The notes: a model not told the origin generated them from the letters alone. A DNA stretch of 34,497 bases from Streptococcus cristatus (GCF_001578775.1 NZ_KQ969062.1:1700359-1734855); one strand, 5' to 3'; numbered from the stretch's first letter, positions 15,121 through 24,326 are shown. Translations and numbers: made by a program.

Positions 15121-16749
15121 TTATTTCATTCTTAATCGTTGGCGTAAACTATCTGCCTTTTGTCCGATAAAACGGTCTATGAGCCGAACCTTGAGAGACA
15201 GTACGATATAGACGAGCATTCCGACTCCTCCAACGGCAGCGACATAGATAAAGCTGTACATCCGATTAGTTGGCTGGAAGATAAAGCTTAGTAGATACTC
15301 GACAAGCAGAACCAAGATCACCATGGCAATTGTGAGAATCATACTCAACAGCAGGCGCTTTAATAGATTCTTAGGATTCAAGCCAACAACCTTGCGAATT
15401 TCTCTAAACATGAAGAAGATTGGCAGTAAAAGGCCGACGGTCGTTGAAATCAAGGGACCATAAGCATGGAAGAGATTGATCATCGGCACCTGCAGACTAA
15501 GCTTGACAAGAACTCCATAAAAGAAGTAGAGAATGGCTTTCTTGTTTTGGAACAGAGCTTGAATCATCGGAGCCAGAACTGTATAGGTGCTGAGAATGAT
15601 GGTCTGCAGCATAGCGCAGATGAAGAGCCCCAGTGCTAAACTATCTGGCTTACCATAGAAAACGGTATAAAGCGGACTAGCCACCAGAACTGCTCCCACT
15701 GTTGACGGAAAGATAAAGAAGAGCAACATGCTAAGATTATCTTGCACTAGGCGGGCAGCCGAGCGAAAGTCACCCTTGACATAATTTTCGGTCAAGAGAG
15801 GAATCCCGACACCACCGATAGAAGTTGCCACCGCAATTAAAATCATGGTGATTTTATTCGGATTAGCTGAGAAATAGGCGAATTGCACTAGGAGCTCTGA
15901 TTTCGTATAATCGCTAATCTGGGTCATAATGTTGATAAAGGTCGCCTGGTCAATAATCTGGAAAAGCTGAATAGCTGAGCCTGTAATGATGAAGGGAATG
16001 GCTTCTCGTATCGTATCCCAGAGAAGGGAGCGACCACTAATTCCCGCAGATTTTTTTGGCTTTCTCAGGATAGAGCGTAGCATACCCGTTTTTGCTAGAT
16101 AGAAAAGTAAGACGAGCATACTTGCCAGCATCCCGACAAAAGCAGCAAAGGTAGACTGGGTCACGGCTTCAACATAGTCACCTGAACCGATTTTCATAAT
16201 GAAATAAGCTGTCAGTAGCATCCAGATAACCCGAATCACCTGCTCCGAAATCTGGCTAATCGCATACGGTTTAAGATTATTAAATCCTTGGAAGAAGCCT
16301 CGAATGACACTCATAGACGGAAAAATGAGCACAGCCCAAGACAAACTCTGCATGACTGGAATCAGGTCAGCCCCGCCACCAGACATTGAGGCAAAAACCG
16401 GTGCCATCAAGTACATGATGACTGCAAAGATCAGTCCCAATACCAGCATGAACTTGAGGAACTCTCGAATGAGGGCAAAGCTGTGTTCCTCCTTGTCAAT
16501 CGTATTATACTTAGCAACTTGCTTGGCAACAGCTACCGGTACTCCTGCTGTGGAAACCAAAAGGAACCAAGCATAGATATTGTAGCCCATGGTAAAGAGA
16601 CCGTTCGCTTCCGCCCCATGCTGTCCCATCCAGATGTACCAAGGGATGATATAAACAGCCCCAAGAAGGCGGCTGATAAAATTACTAGCAGTCAGCCAGG
16701 CAGTCCCTCTTAGCATTTTCTGCTGCTGGCTTGTTGTTTCTTGGCTCAT
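15121..16749 (-). CDS. murJ: MurJ/YtgP-type lipid II flippase (MOP superfamily)
   Basis: A 542-residue polytopic membrane protein with about 14 hydrophobic segments. Its N-terminus (LRGTAWLTASNFISRLLGAVYIIPWYIWMG) is typical of the MOP/MVF polysaccharide-transport family. The closest described relatives are Firmicute YtgP/MurJ proteins; a Streptococcus pyogenes YtgP can replace MurJ in Escherichia coli. The role is therefore probably flipping lipid II to the outer face of the membrane for peptidoglycan synthesis. The position, divergent from murE, supports a cell-wall role. The start has an AGAGG ribosome-binding site. The promoter has TTTACA and TATAAT with a 17-base spacer, and its -35 lies on the same bases as the -35 of murE. 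It could alternatively export another undecaprenyl-linked glycan. Confidence 0.85.
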   Translation of the reverse strand: MSQETTSQQQKMLRGTAWLTASNFISRLLGAVYIIPWYIWMGQHGAEANGLFTMGYNIYAWFLLVSTAGVPVAVAKQVAKYNTIDKEEHSFALIREFLKFMLVLGLIFAVIMYLMAPVFASMSGGGADLIPVMQSLSWAVLIFPSMSVIRGFFQGFNNLKPYAISQISEQVIRVIWMLLTAYFIMKIGSGDYVEAVTQSTFAAFVGMLASMLVLLFYLAKTGMLRSILRKPKKSAGISGRSLLWDTIREAIPFIITGSAIQLFQIIDQATFINIMTQISDYTKSELLVQFAYFSANPNKITMILIAVATSIGGVGIPLLTENYVKGDFRSAARLVQDNLSMLLFFIFPSTVGAVLVASPLYTVFYGKPDSLALGLFICAMLQTIILSTYTVLAPMIQALFQNKKAILYFFYGVLVKLSLQVPMINLFHAYGPLISTTVGLLLPIFFMFREIRKVVGLNPKNLLKRLLLSMILTIAMVILVLLVEYLLSFIFQPTNRMYSFIYVAAVGGVGMLVYIVLSLKVRLIDRFIGQKADSLRQRLRMK

Positions 16750-16778
16750 AGAAAACCTCTTCTATTTGTTCTTCTTTT

Positions 16779-16807
16779 ATTATAAACTTTTCCTTGCCTC
16801 TTGTAAA
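16779..16807 (-). promoter_or_regulatory. Promoter of the murJ-like gene
   Basis: TTTACA (16807-16802) and TATAAT (16784-16779), 17-base spacer, minus strand. The -35 overlaps that of the murE promoter on the opposite strand. Confidence 0.8.
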
Positions 16808-16829
16808 ACATAGCCTTTCGGTTTACAAT
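16801..16829 (+). promoter_or_regulatory. Promoter of murE, predicted leaderless
   Basis: TTGTAA (16801-16806) and TACAAT (16824-16829), 17-base spacer. Only six bases separate the -10 from the murE ATG at 16836, so transcription should start at or next to the A of the start codon. Confidence 0.75.
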
Positions 16830-16835
16830 AGAGAT

Positions 16836-18281
16836 ATGATAAAAATTGAAACAATACTAGATATTTTAAAAAAAGACCAAAATTTTCGTGAAATCATCGC
16901 TGATGGAGACTACCACTTCAACTATCAGGGCTTGTCCTTTGACAAGATTAGCTATGATAGTCGCAAAGCAGGTAGCAGAACTCTCTTCTTTGTCAAGGGC
17001 GAGCATTTCAAGCGGGAATTTTTAGAGAAGGCTGTAGCAGCTGGACTAGGGTTTTACCTGAGTGAGACTGACCTCGAAGTCGGAATTCCAGTGCTTCTGG
17101 TCAATGATATTAAACAAGCTATGAGTCTCATTGCTATGGAATTTTACGGTCACCCAGAGCAAAAACTTAAACTTTTGGCCTTCACTGGTACCAAGGGTAA
17201 GACCACATCGGCTTATTTCGCTTTTAATATTTTAAAACAAAGCCATAAACCAGCCCTGCTTTCTACTATGAATACCACTCTGGACGGCGAAACTTTCTTT
17301 AAATCAACCCTGACCACTCCTGAAAGTTTAGACCTCTTTGAGATGATGGCCCAGGCTGTAGCCAATGGTCGTACCCATCTCATCATGGAAGTCTCCAGCC
17401 AAGCCTATCTTAAAAAGCGGGTCTATGGCCTGACCTTTGATGTAGGTGTCTTCCTCAATATCAGCCCTGACCATATCGGCCCGATTGAGCATCCAACTTT
17501 TGAAGACTACTTCTACCACAAGAGACTCTTGATGGACAATAGCCGAGCTGTTGTTGTCAATGGCGGCATGGATCACTTTCAAGTTTTGGCTGAGCAAGTG
17601 GCCAACTATGACCACGACTTCTATGGACCAGACTCCGCCAATAGCATCCTGCAATCGCAAGCCTTCTCCTTTGAAGCGCAAGGGAAGTTGGCTGGTTCCT
17701 ACGATATCCAGCTGATTGGTCGCTTCAATCAAGAAAATGCCATTGCTGCTGGCCTAGCCTGCCTACGACTCGGAGCTTCATCGGAAGATATTCAAGCTGG
17801 TATTGCCCAGACACGAGTGCCGGGACGCATGGAGGTCTTGACCCAGTCAAACGGTGCCAAGGTCTTCGTGGACTATGCCCACAATGGCGACAGTTTGGCT
17901 AAGTTGCTGTCTGTCGTTCAAGAACATCAAAAAGGACAGACCGTTCTTGTACTAGGGGCTACTGGCAATAAGGGAGAAAGTCGACGCAAGGACTTTGGCC
18001 TCCTACTCAACCAGCATCCTGAAATCAAAGTCATTTTAACCGCAGATGATCCAAATCGTGAAGATCCGATTGCTATCGCAAAAGAAATTGCTAGCTACAT
18101 TTCCTTTGAGGTGGATATGATTGCTGACCGCGAAGAAGCTATCAAAAAAGCCCTCAGCCTAACCAATGCTAAAGGCGATGCAGTCATTCTAGCTGGCAAG
18201 GGAGCGGATGCCTACCAAATCATCAATGACCAAAAGGTCCCTTATCCCGGTGATTATGCACTGGCAGAAAAATACATCTAA
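16836..18281 (+). CDS. murE: UDP-MurNAc-tripeptide synthetase, L-lysine-adding (MurE)
   Basis: A 481-residue protein when started at [13 protein letters not shown] (16836), the conserved streptococcal N-terminus; the longer frame from 16794 would begin upstream of the promoter -10. Mur ligase features are the ATP loop [15 protein letters not shown] near residue 118, [12 protein letters not shown] near 185, [15 protein letters not shown] near 213, and the C-terminal domain with [15 protein letters not shown] near 375. The stretch [10 protein letters not shown] replaces the DNPR motif of diaminopimelate-adding enzymes, which fits lysine addition and the lysine-type wall of streptococci. It adds lysine to UDP-MurNAc-L-Ala-D-Glu in the cytoplasm. 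There is no Shine-Dalgarno sequence (ACAATAGAGAT precedes the ATG), as for a leaderless message. Confidence 0.95.
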   Translation: MIKIETILDILKKDQNFREIIADGDYHFNYQGLSFDKISYDSRKAGSRTLFFVKGEHFKREFLEKAVAAGLGFYLSETDLEVGIPVLLVNDIKQAMSLIAMEFYGHPEQKLKLLAFTGTKGKTTSAYFAFNILKQSHKPALLSTMNTTLDGETFFKSTLTTPESLDLFEMMAQAVANGRTHLIMEVSSQAYLKKRVYGLTFDVGVFLNISPDHIGPIEHPTFEDYFYHKRLLMDNSRAVVVNGGMDHFQVLAEQVANYDHDFYGPDSANSILQSQAFSFEAQGKLAGSYDIQLIGRFNQENAIAAGLACLRLGASSEDIQAGIAQTRVPGRMEVLTQSNGAKVFVDYAHNGDSLAKLLSVVQEHQKGQTVLVLGATGNKGESRRKDFGLLLNQHPEIKVILTADDPNREDPIAIAKEIASYISFEVDMIADREEAIKKALSLTNAKGDAVILAGKGADAYQIINDQKVPYPGDYALAEKYI

Positions 18282-18305
18282 AAAAGGACTTTCGAGTCCT
18301 TTTTA
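18281..18305. terminator. Two-way terminator between murE and the CPBP gene
   Basis: Perfect AAAAAGGACT/AGTCCTTTTT stem with a TTCG loop. The A and T flanks allow termination of both convergent genes. Confidence 0.88.
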
Positions 18306-19055
18306 TTATCCATTCCACATCACTAAGACATAGAGCAAGCTGCTACCCACCATATCCGCAAAGGCGTGTGCCAAAAAGAAAGGCAGCAAGTTTTTAACCT
18401 TGTATTTGTAAAAGAAATAATAGAACAGACCGAAGACCACGCCAATCAGAAAAGCAGAGACTAGCCCCTGATAGGTATGGACAGAAAAGCGAACCAGCGT
18501 TGAAAAGCCTAAAACCCACCATTTGCTCTCTTCTTTCACCGATGTGAGCAAGCCTAAGAAAAAGAATTCCTCATAAACACCATTGAAGAGAGAATAGAGA
18601 ATGACGACAGGTCCCAGTGCAGCTAGTTTGCGAAAAACTTCGACAAAGGTCCAGTCGATATGCTGCAAGATTTCTAAGTCAAAATAATTATAGGAACCGA
18701 CTAAAGCTGCTATCAGATCAGAAGTCAGGCCGACAACCGCAAAAATCAAGGGCGCCCAAAGAATAGACCAAGACAAGCGTAGTTTCAGCTGTTTAAAATC
18801 ATAATGGCGGATGCCTAGATAGATAAGTGCCAACACCAGCAGGAAAACTTGCAATTTCAAATTGCTCAGCAAGGCAAAATTTTCATCCTCTGGTCTGGGC
18901 ACGATTGCTTGTCCTACAGAGCTGGACATAGTCAGCCAATTTATTGTTGAGGAATAAATAAATTGGCCAAACATAATAATTGCTAAAATCAACATATCGA
19001 ACCATCTAAGGTTCTCCAGTGGTTGCTCAGGATAGATTTTTTTCAACATTGTCAT
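18306..19055 (-). CDS. CPBP-family intramembrane protease-like protein, degenerate motif 1
   Basis: A 249-residue membrane protein with about seven hydrophobic segments. The CPBP (Abi/Rce1-like) motifs are in order: an EE pair in NGVYEEFFFLGLL, then RFSVHTYQG (F/SxxH), then FFLAHAFADMVG (HxxxD). In the usual family the first motif is EExxxR; here the arginine position is leucine. The two glutamates and both histidines are kept, so catalysis is possible but not assured. Streptococcal members are linked to bacteriocin self-immunity or are of unknown role; no bacteriocin gene is nearby. An AAAGGAA site precedes the ATG at 19055; a second ATG two codons in is also possible. Confidence 0.75.
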   Translation of the reverse strand: MTMLKKIYPEQPLENLRWFDMLILAIIMFGQFIYSSTINWLTMSSSVGQAIVPRPEDENFALLSNLKLQVFLLVLALIYLGIRHYDFKQLKLRLSWSILWAPLIFAVVGLTSDLIAALVGSYNYFDLEILQHIDWTFVEVFRKLAALGPVVILYSLFNGVYEEFFFLGLLTSVKEESKWWVLGFSTLVRFSVHTYQGLVSAFLIGVVFGLFYYFFYKYKVKNLLPFFLAHAFADMVGSSLLYVLVMWNG

Positions 19056-19148
19056 TCTAATTCCTTTCCCAAATTCTATATACTACTATAGCACAGAATA
19101 TGGCAAAATGACAGGTGGGTCTGTCTAATTTTTTTATTCGAATAATTA

Positions 19149-19802
19149 TCAGTCCAATTGGAACACTAGGCGCTCCTTGTCAAAGCTAGCCTGCAACTCA
19201 TACTTGCCAGCCTCATTCTGACGAATATAGCCTAAAATCACCAGACTATCAACAAAAATATCGCGGCGCTTCTGCATGAGCTCATCCTTGCGGACATACT
19301 TGAGGAGGAAAGTCGTCATATACTTGAGGGCATATTCTGGATTCACATCGCCCAAGATAGCATAGAGAGGCTTTTGTGCTTCAGACAGCGGATATTGATG
19401 CTGCATTTTATAAAAATAATTGGACAAGGTCAGCTGATCCCTTTGAAAATCGGTCTTTTCCAGTAAAATAGCGGCGTTTGTCTGATTGGCAAGCTGGGTT
19501 TCAAAGCGCAAATCCAGCAATTCCTGATAGATCGGACTGTCATCTCGAAGAAAGATTTCCTGATCTAAAGATAGATTTTCAAGATTCTCCAAAAGCGGAA
19601 GCTGCTGATAATAGCGCTTATTCTCCCGCCGGATGTAGCCCGCCTTGATGCATTCCTCCATGAAGCGATCTAGATTGGGAAAGCCCGCAAATTCACGTTT
19701 GATTTCTCTTAAAATCACATCATTATGCTGATCCAGATAATTGATTAGTTTTTCAAATAAGGGCTGTCGTGTCAGCCGAGTCGGATTGATAATTTTAATC
19801 AT
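19149..19802 (-). CDS. DUF1803-like protein of unknown function
   Basis: A 217-residue soluble protein without signal peptide or membrane segment, rich in charged residues and leucine. It begins MIKIINPTRLTRQPLFEKLI and contains winged-helix-like stretches at both ends (VILREIKREFAGFPNLDRFMEE; IFVDSLVILGYIRQNEAGKYEL). That could suggest a nucleic-acid or protein-binding role, but this is weak. I place it with DUF1803 of streptococci from memory of similar proteins in this position next to a YiiX-like hydrolase. Its start overlaps the end of the hydrolase gene by eight bases, so the pair is translationally coupled. Confidence 0.65.
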   Translation of the reverse strand: MIKIINPTRLTRQPLFEKLINYLDQHNDVILREIKREFAGFPNLDRFMEECIKAGYIRRENKRYYQQLPLLENLENLSLDQEIFLRDDSPIYQELLDLRFETQLANQTNAAILLEKTDFQRDQLTLSNYFYKMQHQYPLSEAQKPLYAILGDVNPEYALKYMTTFLLKYVRKDELMQKRRDIFVDSLVILGYIRQNEAGKYELQASFDKERLVFQLD

Positions 19803-20307
19803 GGAGCTCTCCTTTAAAAATGAGCTTGGCTGACTGAGCCAACTGACTGGGATTGGTTCCAGGATGTCCTACAGGCACTGCTAAGCCCAATTCCTCATAG
19901 TAAGCCTGCCAAAATGCAGAAACCACATTTTCACCATCAGCAAACTGCATGGGAATAGTCTCAAAAATTGACAAAATTTGAGCAATATATTCCGAACAGT
20001 AAAATCCTTCGCTCTCAGCATAAAAACTAGCATTATAAGGCTTTCCAAGATGGGACTTAGCTTCTTTAAAGGCAGCAGAGGCATCTATCTCTGGATAAGC
20101 AAAGACATGATACATGTCCCCTTCCTCCAAAAACTGGCTCAAGGGTTGATGCGTCACTCCCTTGTCCTGCGTCACATGGTAAATCTCACCATCAAAAAAG
20201 ATGCCCACATGGCTATAGGAGCCCGTTGCTGTCCGAATCGCTGCTGCCATCTCGGATTGCCCAACTATAAACAATAGATCACCATTTTGTAAATCTTGAA
20301 TCTTCAT
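19795..20307 (-). CDS. YiiX/YebB-like NlpC/P60-superfamily cysteine hydrolase
   Basis: A 170-residue protein of the permuted NlpC/P60 (YiiX/YaeF) type. The N-terminal QNGDLLFIVGQSEMA is followed by a conserved histidine in SYSHVGIFFDGEIYHV (near residue 32), and the catalytic cysteine is in EGFYCSEYIAQIL (near residue 108), the permuted order of this group. Members hydrolyse amide or ester bonds; some act on lipids or peptidoglycan fragments. No signal peptide is seen, so it is probably cytoplasmic. It is followed, with overlap, by the DUF1803-like gene. Confidence 0.8.
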   Translation of the reverse strand: MKIQDLQNGDLLFIVGQSEMAAAIRTATGSYSHVGIFFDGEIYHVTQDKGVTHQPLSQFLEEGDMYHVFAYPEIDASAAFKEAKSHLGKPYNASFYAESEGFYCSEYIAQILSIFETIPMQFADGENVVSAFWQAYYEELGLAVPVGHPGTNPSQLAQSAKLIFKGELHD

Positions 20308-20321
20308 TTCTCTCGTCTATC

Positions 20322-20345
20322 AAAAAAGGAGCCGAAACCCCTTTA
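20322..20345 (-). terminator. Terminator or attenuator between the YrdB-like and YiiX-like genes
   Basis: On the minus strand AAAGGGG and CTCCTTT flank a short loop and are followed by TTTTTT. It lies 84-108 bases past the YrdB-like stop and only about 15 bases before the YiiX-like start. A TTGACA (20377-20372) lies upstream of it but has no well-spaced -10, so a separate promoter with attenuation is possible but unproven. Confidence 0.6.
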
Positions 20346-20429
20346 GCTATAAGGAAAACATCGTTTTCTCGTGTCAATCTCTAGTCAAATGATTACCATT
20401 AAAATAATTCATTAACTATATTATAAGAA

Positions 20430-20756
20430 TCACTCTAGCTGAAAATAATAAAGTAGAACCAAACTTCCAAAAGACAGAGCTAAGTAGAGGATTCCTATTT
20501 GCAATCCATACAAATACCAAAAACTACCACTAACTAAAATAAAAATCGATATCTCAGCAACGAGGCGCTGCCATTTTTTAAAAGTATGTGGAGATTTTGG
20601 TGCCATATAACGCGCCCAAAATAAGATTAATAGAACTGTTAGAAGAAAAAATAGGAATTTTTCTAGCCAAGAAGTTTGTATCACAGACACGGAGAAAAGA
20701 CCAAGAATTGCCACAACCTCAACCAAAAAGCGCAGTCCTTCAATCAATAGTATCAT
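20430..20756 (-). CDS. YrdB-like (DUF2568) small membrane protein
   Basis: A 108-residue protein with four hydrophobic segments: ILLIEGLRFLVEVVAILGLF, EKFLFFLLTVLLILFWARYM, VAEISIFILVSGSFWYLYGL and IGILYLALSFGSLVLLYYF. The stretch FWARYMAPKSPHTF is typical of the YrdB family (DUF2568), whose function is unknown. An AAGGTG ribosome-binding site and a clear promoter lie directly upstream, so it is transcribed from its own start downstream of ppaC. Confidence 0.75.
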   Translation of the reverse strand: MILLIEGLRFLVEVVAILGLFSVSVIQTSWLEKFLFFLLTVLLILFWARYMAPKSPHTFKKWQRLVAEISIFILVSGSFWYLYGLQIGILYLALSFGSLVLLYYFQLE

Positions 20757-20766
20757 ACTGTCACCT

Positions 20767-20795
20767 TCTATAAATAGTCAAATTAACAGTTCCAA
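20767..20795 (-). promoter_or_regulatory. Promoter of the YrdB-like gene
   Basis: TTGGAA (20795-20790) and TATAGA (20772-20767) with a 17-base spacer on the minus strand, ten bases from the start codon, with the ribosome-binding site in between. Confidence 0.65.
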
Positions 20796-20809
20796 ACATT
20801 CATTAAGAA

Positions 20810-21745
20810 TTACCCATTAAAGCTTTCAGTCAACTGAGGCACCACTTGTTTCTTACGTGAAACAGCACCAGCCAAGAAGGCATGGTTATTTTTAAGTTTG
20901 AAGTTAAAGGCTGCTTCGACCTTGTCCATGTTTGCACCAATTGCAAGGATTTCTGAGTCTGAGTTAACGATGTCTGTAATCATCAAAACAAAGTCAGAAT
21001 AGCCATTTGCTGCAATAGCCGCTTGCATTGCTGCCTCGATTTCTGCTTGACGTTCTAAAACTTCAGCAATATCAACAGTGTTGACTTGCGCTACACGGAC
21101 ATTGTTTCCGTTGAGTTCAAAAGTCTTAGCATCAATGTCAATCAATTCTTCTGCAGATTTGCTAGCTAAGTTTGTACCAGCCTTCAGCATAGCGAGACCG
21201 TATTCTTCCAAGTTCACACCGGCTAACTCAGCCAACTCAGGAGCAATATCCTTATCACTTGGGTGTGTCGTTGGAGATTTCAAGAGAAGTGTATCTGAAA
21301 TCAAACCAGATAACATCAAACCAGCAAGCTCTTTAGGAACAGCTACACCGTGTTCTTTAAACATACGGTAAACGATAGAAGACGCTGACCCAACAGGTTC
21401 CAAACGCATGTAAAGTGGGCTTGCAGTTTCAAAGTTAGCTACACGGTGGTGGTCCACCACGCCATAAACTTCCACTTCAGCGATATCTGAAACAGATTGT
21501 TGGAATTCATTATGGTCAGTCAAGATGACTTGCTCTGCACCATCTGCTTTAGCTGATGTGATGACGCGTGGTGCTTCTACACCAAAATAGTTCAATACAA
21601 AGGCTGTTTCTTCATTTGGAGTTCCAAGAGCTACTGCTTCTGTATCCAAACCGTAAGCTGTTTTTGCAAGATAAGCAAAAGCTACAGATGACCCGATGGC
21701 ATCTGAGTCTGGATTTTGATGACCAAATACTAGAATCTTAGACAT
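20810..21745 (-). CDS. ppaC: Manganese-dependent inorganic pyrophosphatase
   Basis: A 311-residue family II pyrophosphatase of the DHH superfamily. It hydrolyses pyrophosphate to phosphate in the cytoplasm and pulls biosynthetic reactions forward. Metal ligands are visible in [14 protein letters not shown] (His 9, Asp 13, Asp 15), ILTDHNE (Asp 77) and [10 protein letters not shown] (the DHH motif, about 98-100). The C-terminal DHHA2 domain ends in [14 protein letters not shown] with the basic substrate-binding residues. The start has a GAGG ribosome-binding site and a good promoter upstream. Codon use is strongly biased, as expected of a highly expressed gene. Confidence 0.96.
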   Translation of the reverse strand: MSKILVFGHQNPDSDAIGSSVAFAYLAKTAYGLDTEAVALGTPNEETAFVLNYFGVEAPRVITSAKADGAEQVILTDHNEFQQSVSDIAEVEVYGVVDHHRVANFETASPLYMRLEPVGSASSIVYRMFKEHGVAVPKELAGLMLSGLISDTLLLKSPTTHPSDKDIAPELAELAGVNLEEYGLAMLKAGTNLASKSAEELIDIDAKTFELNGNNVRVAQVNTVDIAEVLERQAEIEAAMQAAIAANGYSDFVLMITDIVNSDSEILAIGANMDKVEAAFNFKLKNNHAFLAGAVSRKKQVVPQLTESFNG

Positions 21746-21784
21746 GATAATACCTCTTTGTTTTTAATAATATTTATTCCACTT

Positions 21785-21813
21785 ATTTTACCACAATTAT
21801 GGGTATTTCACAA
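21785..21813 (-). promoter_or_regulatory. Promoter of ppaC
   Basis: TTGTGA (21813-21808) and TAAAAT (21790-21785) with a 17-base spacer and an extended TG before the -10, minus strand. Confidence 0.75.
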
Positions 21814-21988
21814 AAGGAGAAAGATATTTTCTTGAAAAAAATTGTAGCTTTGCAATAGAGGGCTGAGCTGAACCTTCAAAATAATCATTCAACCTTAACC
21901 GTCGATACAAGAATCATCTCTTATGAAAGTCCCCCAGAAGAAACGCTTACCTTATCATTTTTATTTCCTGTGAAAGGAATTTTTTCCT
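21814..21988. other. Intergenic stretch without recognisable gene
   Basis: The gap between the APC permease and ppaC is about 312 bases in total. It holds the ppaC promoter at one end and the permease terminator at the other. The remaining part has only very short frames, such as a 17-codon frame starting MKVPQKKRL with no ribosome-binding site. I see no RNA structure I can name. Confidence 0.5.
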
Positions 21989-22017
21989 AAAAAATAGCCC
22001 TATCATAAGATAGGACT
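21989..22017 (-). terminator. Terminator after the APC permease
   Basis: Near-perfect 9-bp stem AGCCCTATC/GATAGGACT (21996-22004 and 22009-22017), one G-T pair, followed on the minus strand by ATTTTTT. Confidence 0.8.
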
Positions 22018-22057
22018 GAAAGATTTATCAATTTAGCGATAGAGGCGATCGTCACTA

Positions 22058-23509
22058 CTATTTAAGTGACTGTCTCTTCTCCCGTTTAGCCAAAAATGGC
22101 AAGATGACACCTAAACTAATCAAGACAATCGGTGTCAAGATATTTGTCATCAGAGAGAAGCGCCAACCAGCTGGATCAACTGCATAATCTACTTTGGGAA
22201 CCATACCTAAAATACAAGCAAAAGCTGTGAAAAGGAAGCACCAAGCTCCGATAATAAAGCCAAATTTTGGATTTTTAGTAAGTTTGTATTCCGCATCCTT
22301 GTATTTCTTCCAAACTTTATTGAGCAACATATAGGCCACAAATACCCAAAGATAACGCATCGGCATAACGATGGAGTTAAGATTGGTCATCCATTTAACC
22401 AAACCATCAATTTCCTTGATTCCAAAGATTGGTAGGACAATCAGGAAGCTTACCAAAATCCCTGTCAGGATATAGCCGTTAATCAGTACACCTTTTGATG
22501 TCCGCTTGCGTAGCCAGCTTGGAACAAATTCTTCGTCTGCATTATTGAGCAAGATTTGTAGAGGAGCGTCAATTGAGAAAGCCAAGGCCGCAATCTGTCC
22601 GACCATATTTGTCAGGGCATAGATAACTACCAGTACATTACCTACACCCCAGTAGTTACCCAGCATTTGGAAGGCTTGATAAGCACCGTTACGCATCAAA
22701 TCTTCAGGAATATTGCTACCGTCAAAGAGCATACCCATAGCCAGAGAGCCTAGGATAGCAGAGGCACCAACCATGATAGCCATGACAATCATCCCCTTTG
22801 GAAATTCCTTGGCTGGATTGCGAGTTTGGTTAACGTAAGGCGAAATTTTCTCAGCACCACCGACTGCAAAGACCAAAAGTGAGATAGTTGTAAAGTATGA
22901 AAAATCAAAATTAGGAATATAAGTGCTGAGCTTGTCCATATTAGCCGTTGTGAACTGCATATCCGGCTTGATAAAAGGCGCACCGACCGCTAAGAGAACA
23001 AAGAGGAAGGACATAATCAGCATGGCACTTCCAGCTAGACCACCAATGACCTTGAGTGTGGATAGACCCTTAGTAGACAAGTAGAGAAAGGCACCGAAAA
23101 TCAGCAAACTAAGAATAACAATCCAGTGAATATCTAGACTGCTCAAAAAATCGCCATTCCCTTGGATAGCCCATCCTAAAGGAATCAGAACTCCCTGTGG
23201 CTTTTGAGCCAAGTAGGGAATATGCACTACCCAGTAAGTCCAAGCCGCAAAATAAGCCAAACGCTTGGTAGAGGTCTTCTCCACCCAGTCGCTGACACCA
23301 CCTCCGCTCTCCTTGAAGGTCGATCCTAGCTGCCCCACGATGAGGGCATAGGGAATAAAGTAAATGGCCAGGATAAGAATCCAAGAAACAACGACCGAAA
23401 TCCCTTGTTGGGAGTAGTTGTTGACCACATTTCCCAGACCCCAAACCATATTAAAGGCAATCAGGGACACCATCAGCCAAGTCAGCTGGTTCTGATCTTT
23501 TTTCATCAT
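22058..23509 (-). CDS. APC-family amino acid permease
   Basis: A 483-residue polytopic protein with 12 hydrophobic segments. It resembles the glutamate/GABA antiporter branch (GadC/YjeM-like) of the APC superfamily, with an N-terminus AFNMVWGLGNVVNNYSQQG, a helix-3 region IPYLAQKPQGVLIPLGW, and helix 6 LLVFAVGGAEKISPYVNQTRNPAKEFPKG. The C-terminus is short and basic (AKREKRQSLK). The substrate is not evident. No decarboxylase or partner gene is adjacent, so an acid-resistance antiporter role is not supported by context. AGGAG precedes the ATG, and the promoter is near consensus. The gene is monocistronic. Confidence 0.85.
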   Translation of the reverse strand: MMKKDQNQLTWLMVSLIAFNMVWGLGNVVNNYSQQGISVVVSWILILAIYFIPYALIVGQLGSTFKESGGGVSDWVEKTSTKRLAYFAAWTYWVVHIPYLAQKPQGVLIPLGWAIQGNGDFLSSLDIHWIVILSLLIFGAFLYLSTKGLSTLKVIGGLAGSAMLIMSFLFVLLAVGAPFIKPDMQFTTANMDKLSTYIPNFDFSYFTTISLLVFAVGGAEKISPYVNQTRNPAKEFPKGMIVMAIMVGASAILGSLAMGMLFDGSNIPEDLMRNGAYQAFQMLGNYWGVGNVLVVIYALTNMVGQIAALAFSIDAPLQILLNNADEEFVPSWLRKRTSKGVLINGYILTGILVSFLIVLPIFGIKEIDGLVKWMTNLNSIVMPMRYLWVFVAYMLLNKVWKKYKDAEYKLTKNPKFGFIIGAWCFLFTAFACILGMVPKVDYAVDPAGWRFSLMTNILTPIVLISLGVILPFLAKREKRQSLK

Positions 23510-23547
23510 TTCATCTCCTTTGAATATAAAATAAATAGCTCCATAAA

Positions 23548-23576
23548 ATTATACCATGTTTTTACATTTTTTGTAA
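23548..23576 (-). promoter_or_regulatory. Promoter of the APC permease
   Basis: TTACAA (23576-23571) and TATAAT (23553-23548), 17-base spacer, with TGg extending the -10; minus strand. Confidence 0.8.
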
Positions 23577-23598
23577 CCGTCTTCAGCATATTTTGTCC

Positions 23599-23625
23599 AA
23601 AAAAAGAGCTACCCGTAGGTAGCTC
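23599..23625 (-). terminator. Terminator after rplA
   Basis: Perfect 8-bp stem GAGCTACC/GGTAGCTC (23606-23613 and 23618-23625) with a four-base loop, followed by seven T on the minus strand. Confidence 0.9.
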
Positions 23626-23636
23626 AAGTTCTATTC

Positions 23637-24326
23637 TTAAAGTGAGTTCACGTCAACCTTGATACCAACACCTTGAGTAGTTGTGATAGTCAAGTTTGTT
23701 ACGTAAGTTCCTTTAGCTGTAGCTGGTTTTGCTTTTTGGATTGTTTCGTTGAATGCTTTGAAGTTTTCAACCAATTTTTCAGCTTCAAATGATACTTTAC
23801 CGATGATTGCTTGAACATTACCTGCACGGTCAGCACGGTAAGTGATCTTACCACCTTTAGACTCTTCAACTGCTTTAGCAACATCCATTGTTACAGTACC
23901 AGTTTTAGGGTTTGGCATCAAGTTACGTGGTCCAAGGACACGTCCAAGACGTCCAACAAGAGCCATCATGTCAGGTGTAGCGATAACTACATCAAAGTCC
24001 AACCAACCGTCGTTAATTTTCGCAACGAGGTCATCTTCACCAACGAAGTCTGCACCAGCAGCTTTTGCTTCTTCAGCTTTTGCACCACGTGCGAAAACAA
24101 GAACGCGTGAAGTTTTACCAGTACCGTTTGGCAATACCATTGCGCCACGGATTTGTTGGTCAGCTTTTTTAACGTCGATATTCAAGTTGTAAGCAACCTC
24201 TACAGTTGCGTCAAATTTTGCAAAGTTAGTTTCTTTTGCAAGTGCTACAGCTTCTTCTACACTGTATGCTTTTGTGCTGTCGATTTTCTCAAGAGCAGCA
24301 CGAAGTTGTTTGCTTTTTTTAGCCAT
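23637..24326 (-). CDS. rplA: 50S ribosomal protein L1
   Basis: A 229-residue protein of normal L1 length. It binds 23S rRNA at the L1 stalk and helps release deacylated tRNA from the E site; it also represses its own operon by binding mRNA. Recognisable stretches are [20 protein letters not shown], the signature [16 protein letters not shown] (near residue 126) and [20 protein letters not shown] at the end. It has an AAGGAG ribosome-binding site. It lies 207 bases after rplK, an unusually long gap for this pair, containing a large hairpin and a likely L1-binding site. Confidence 0.98.

Noticed and set aside
16794..16838. Upstream start for MurE at 16794
   Set aside because: It lies before the promoter -10 and adds residues absent from the family N-terminus.
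21814..21988. 17-codon ORF (MKVPQKKRL start) near the ppaC promoter
   Set aside because: No ribosome-binding site, no promoter and no recognisable similarity.
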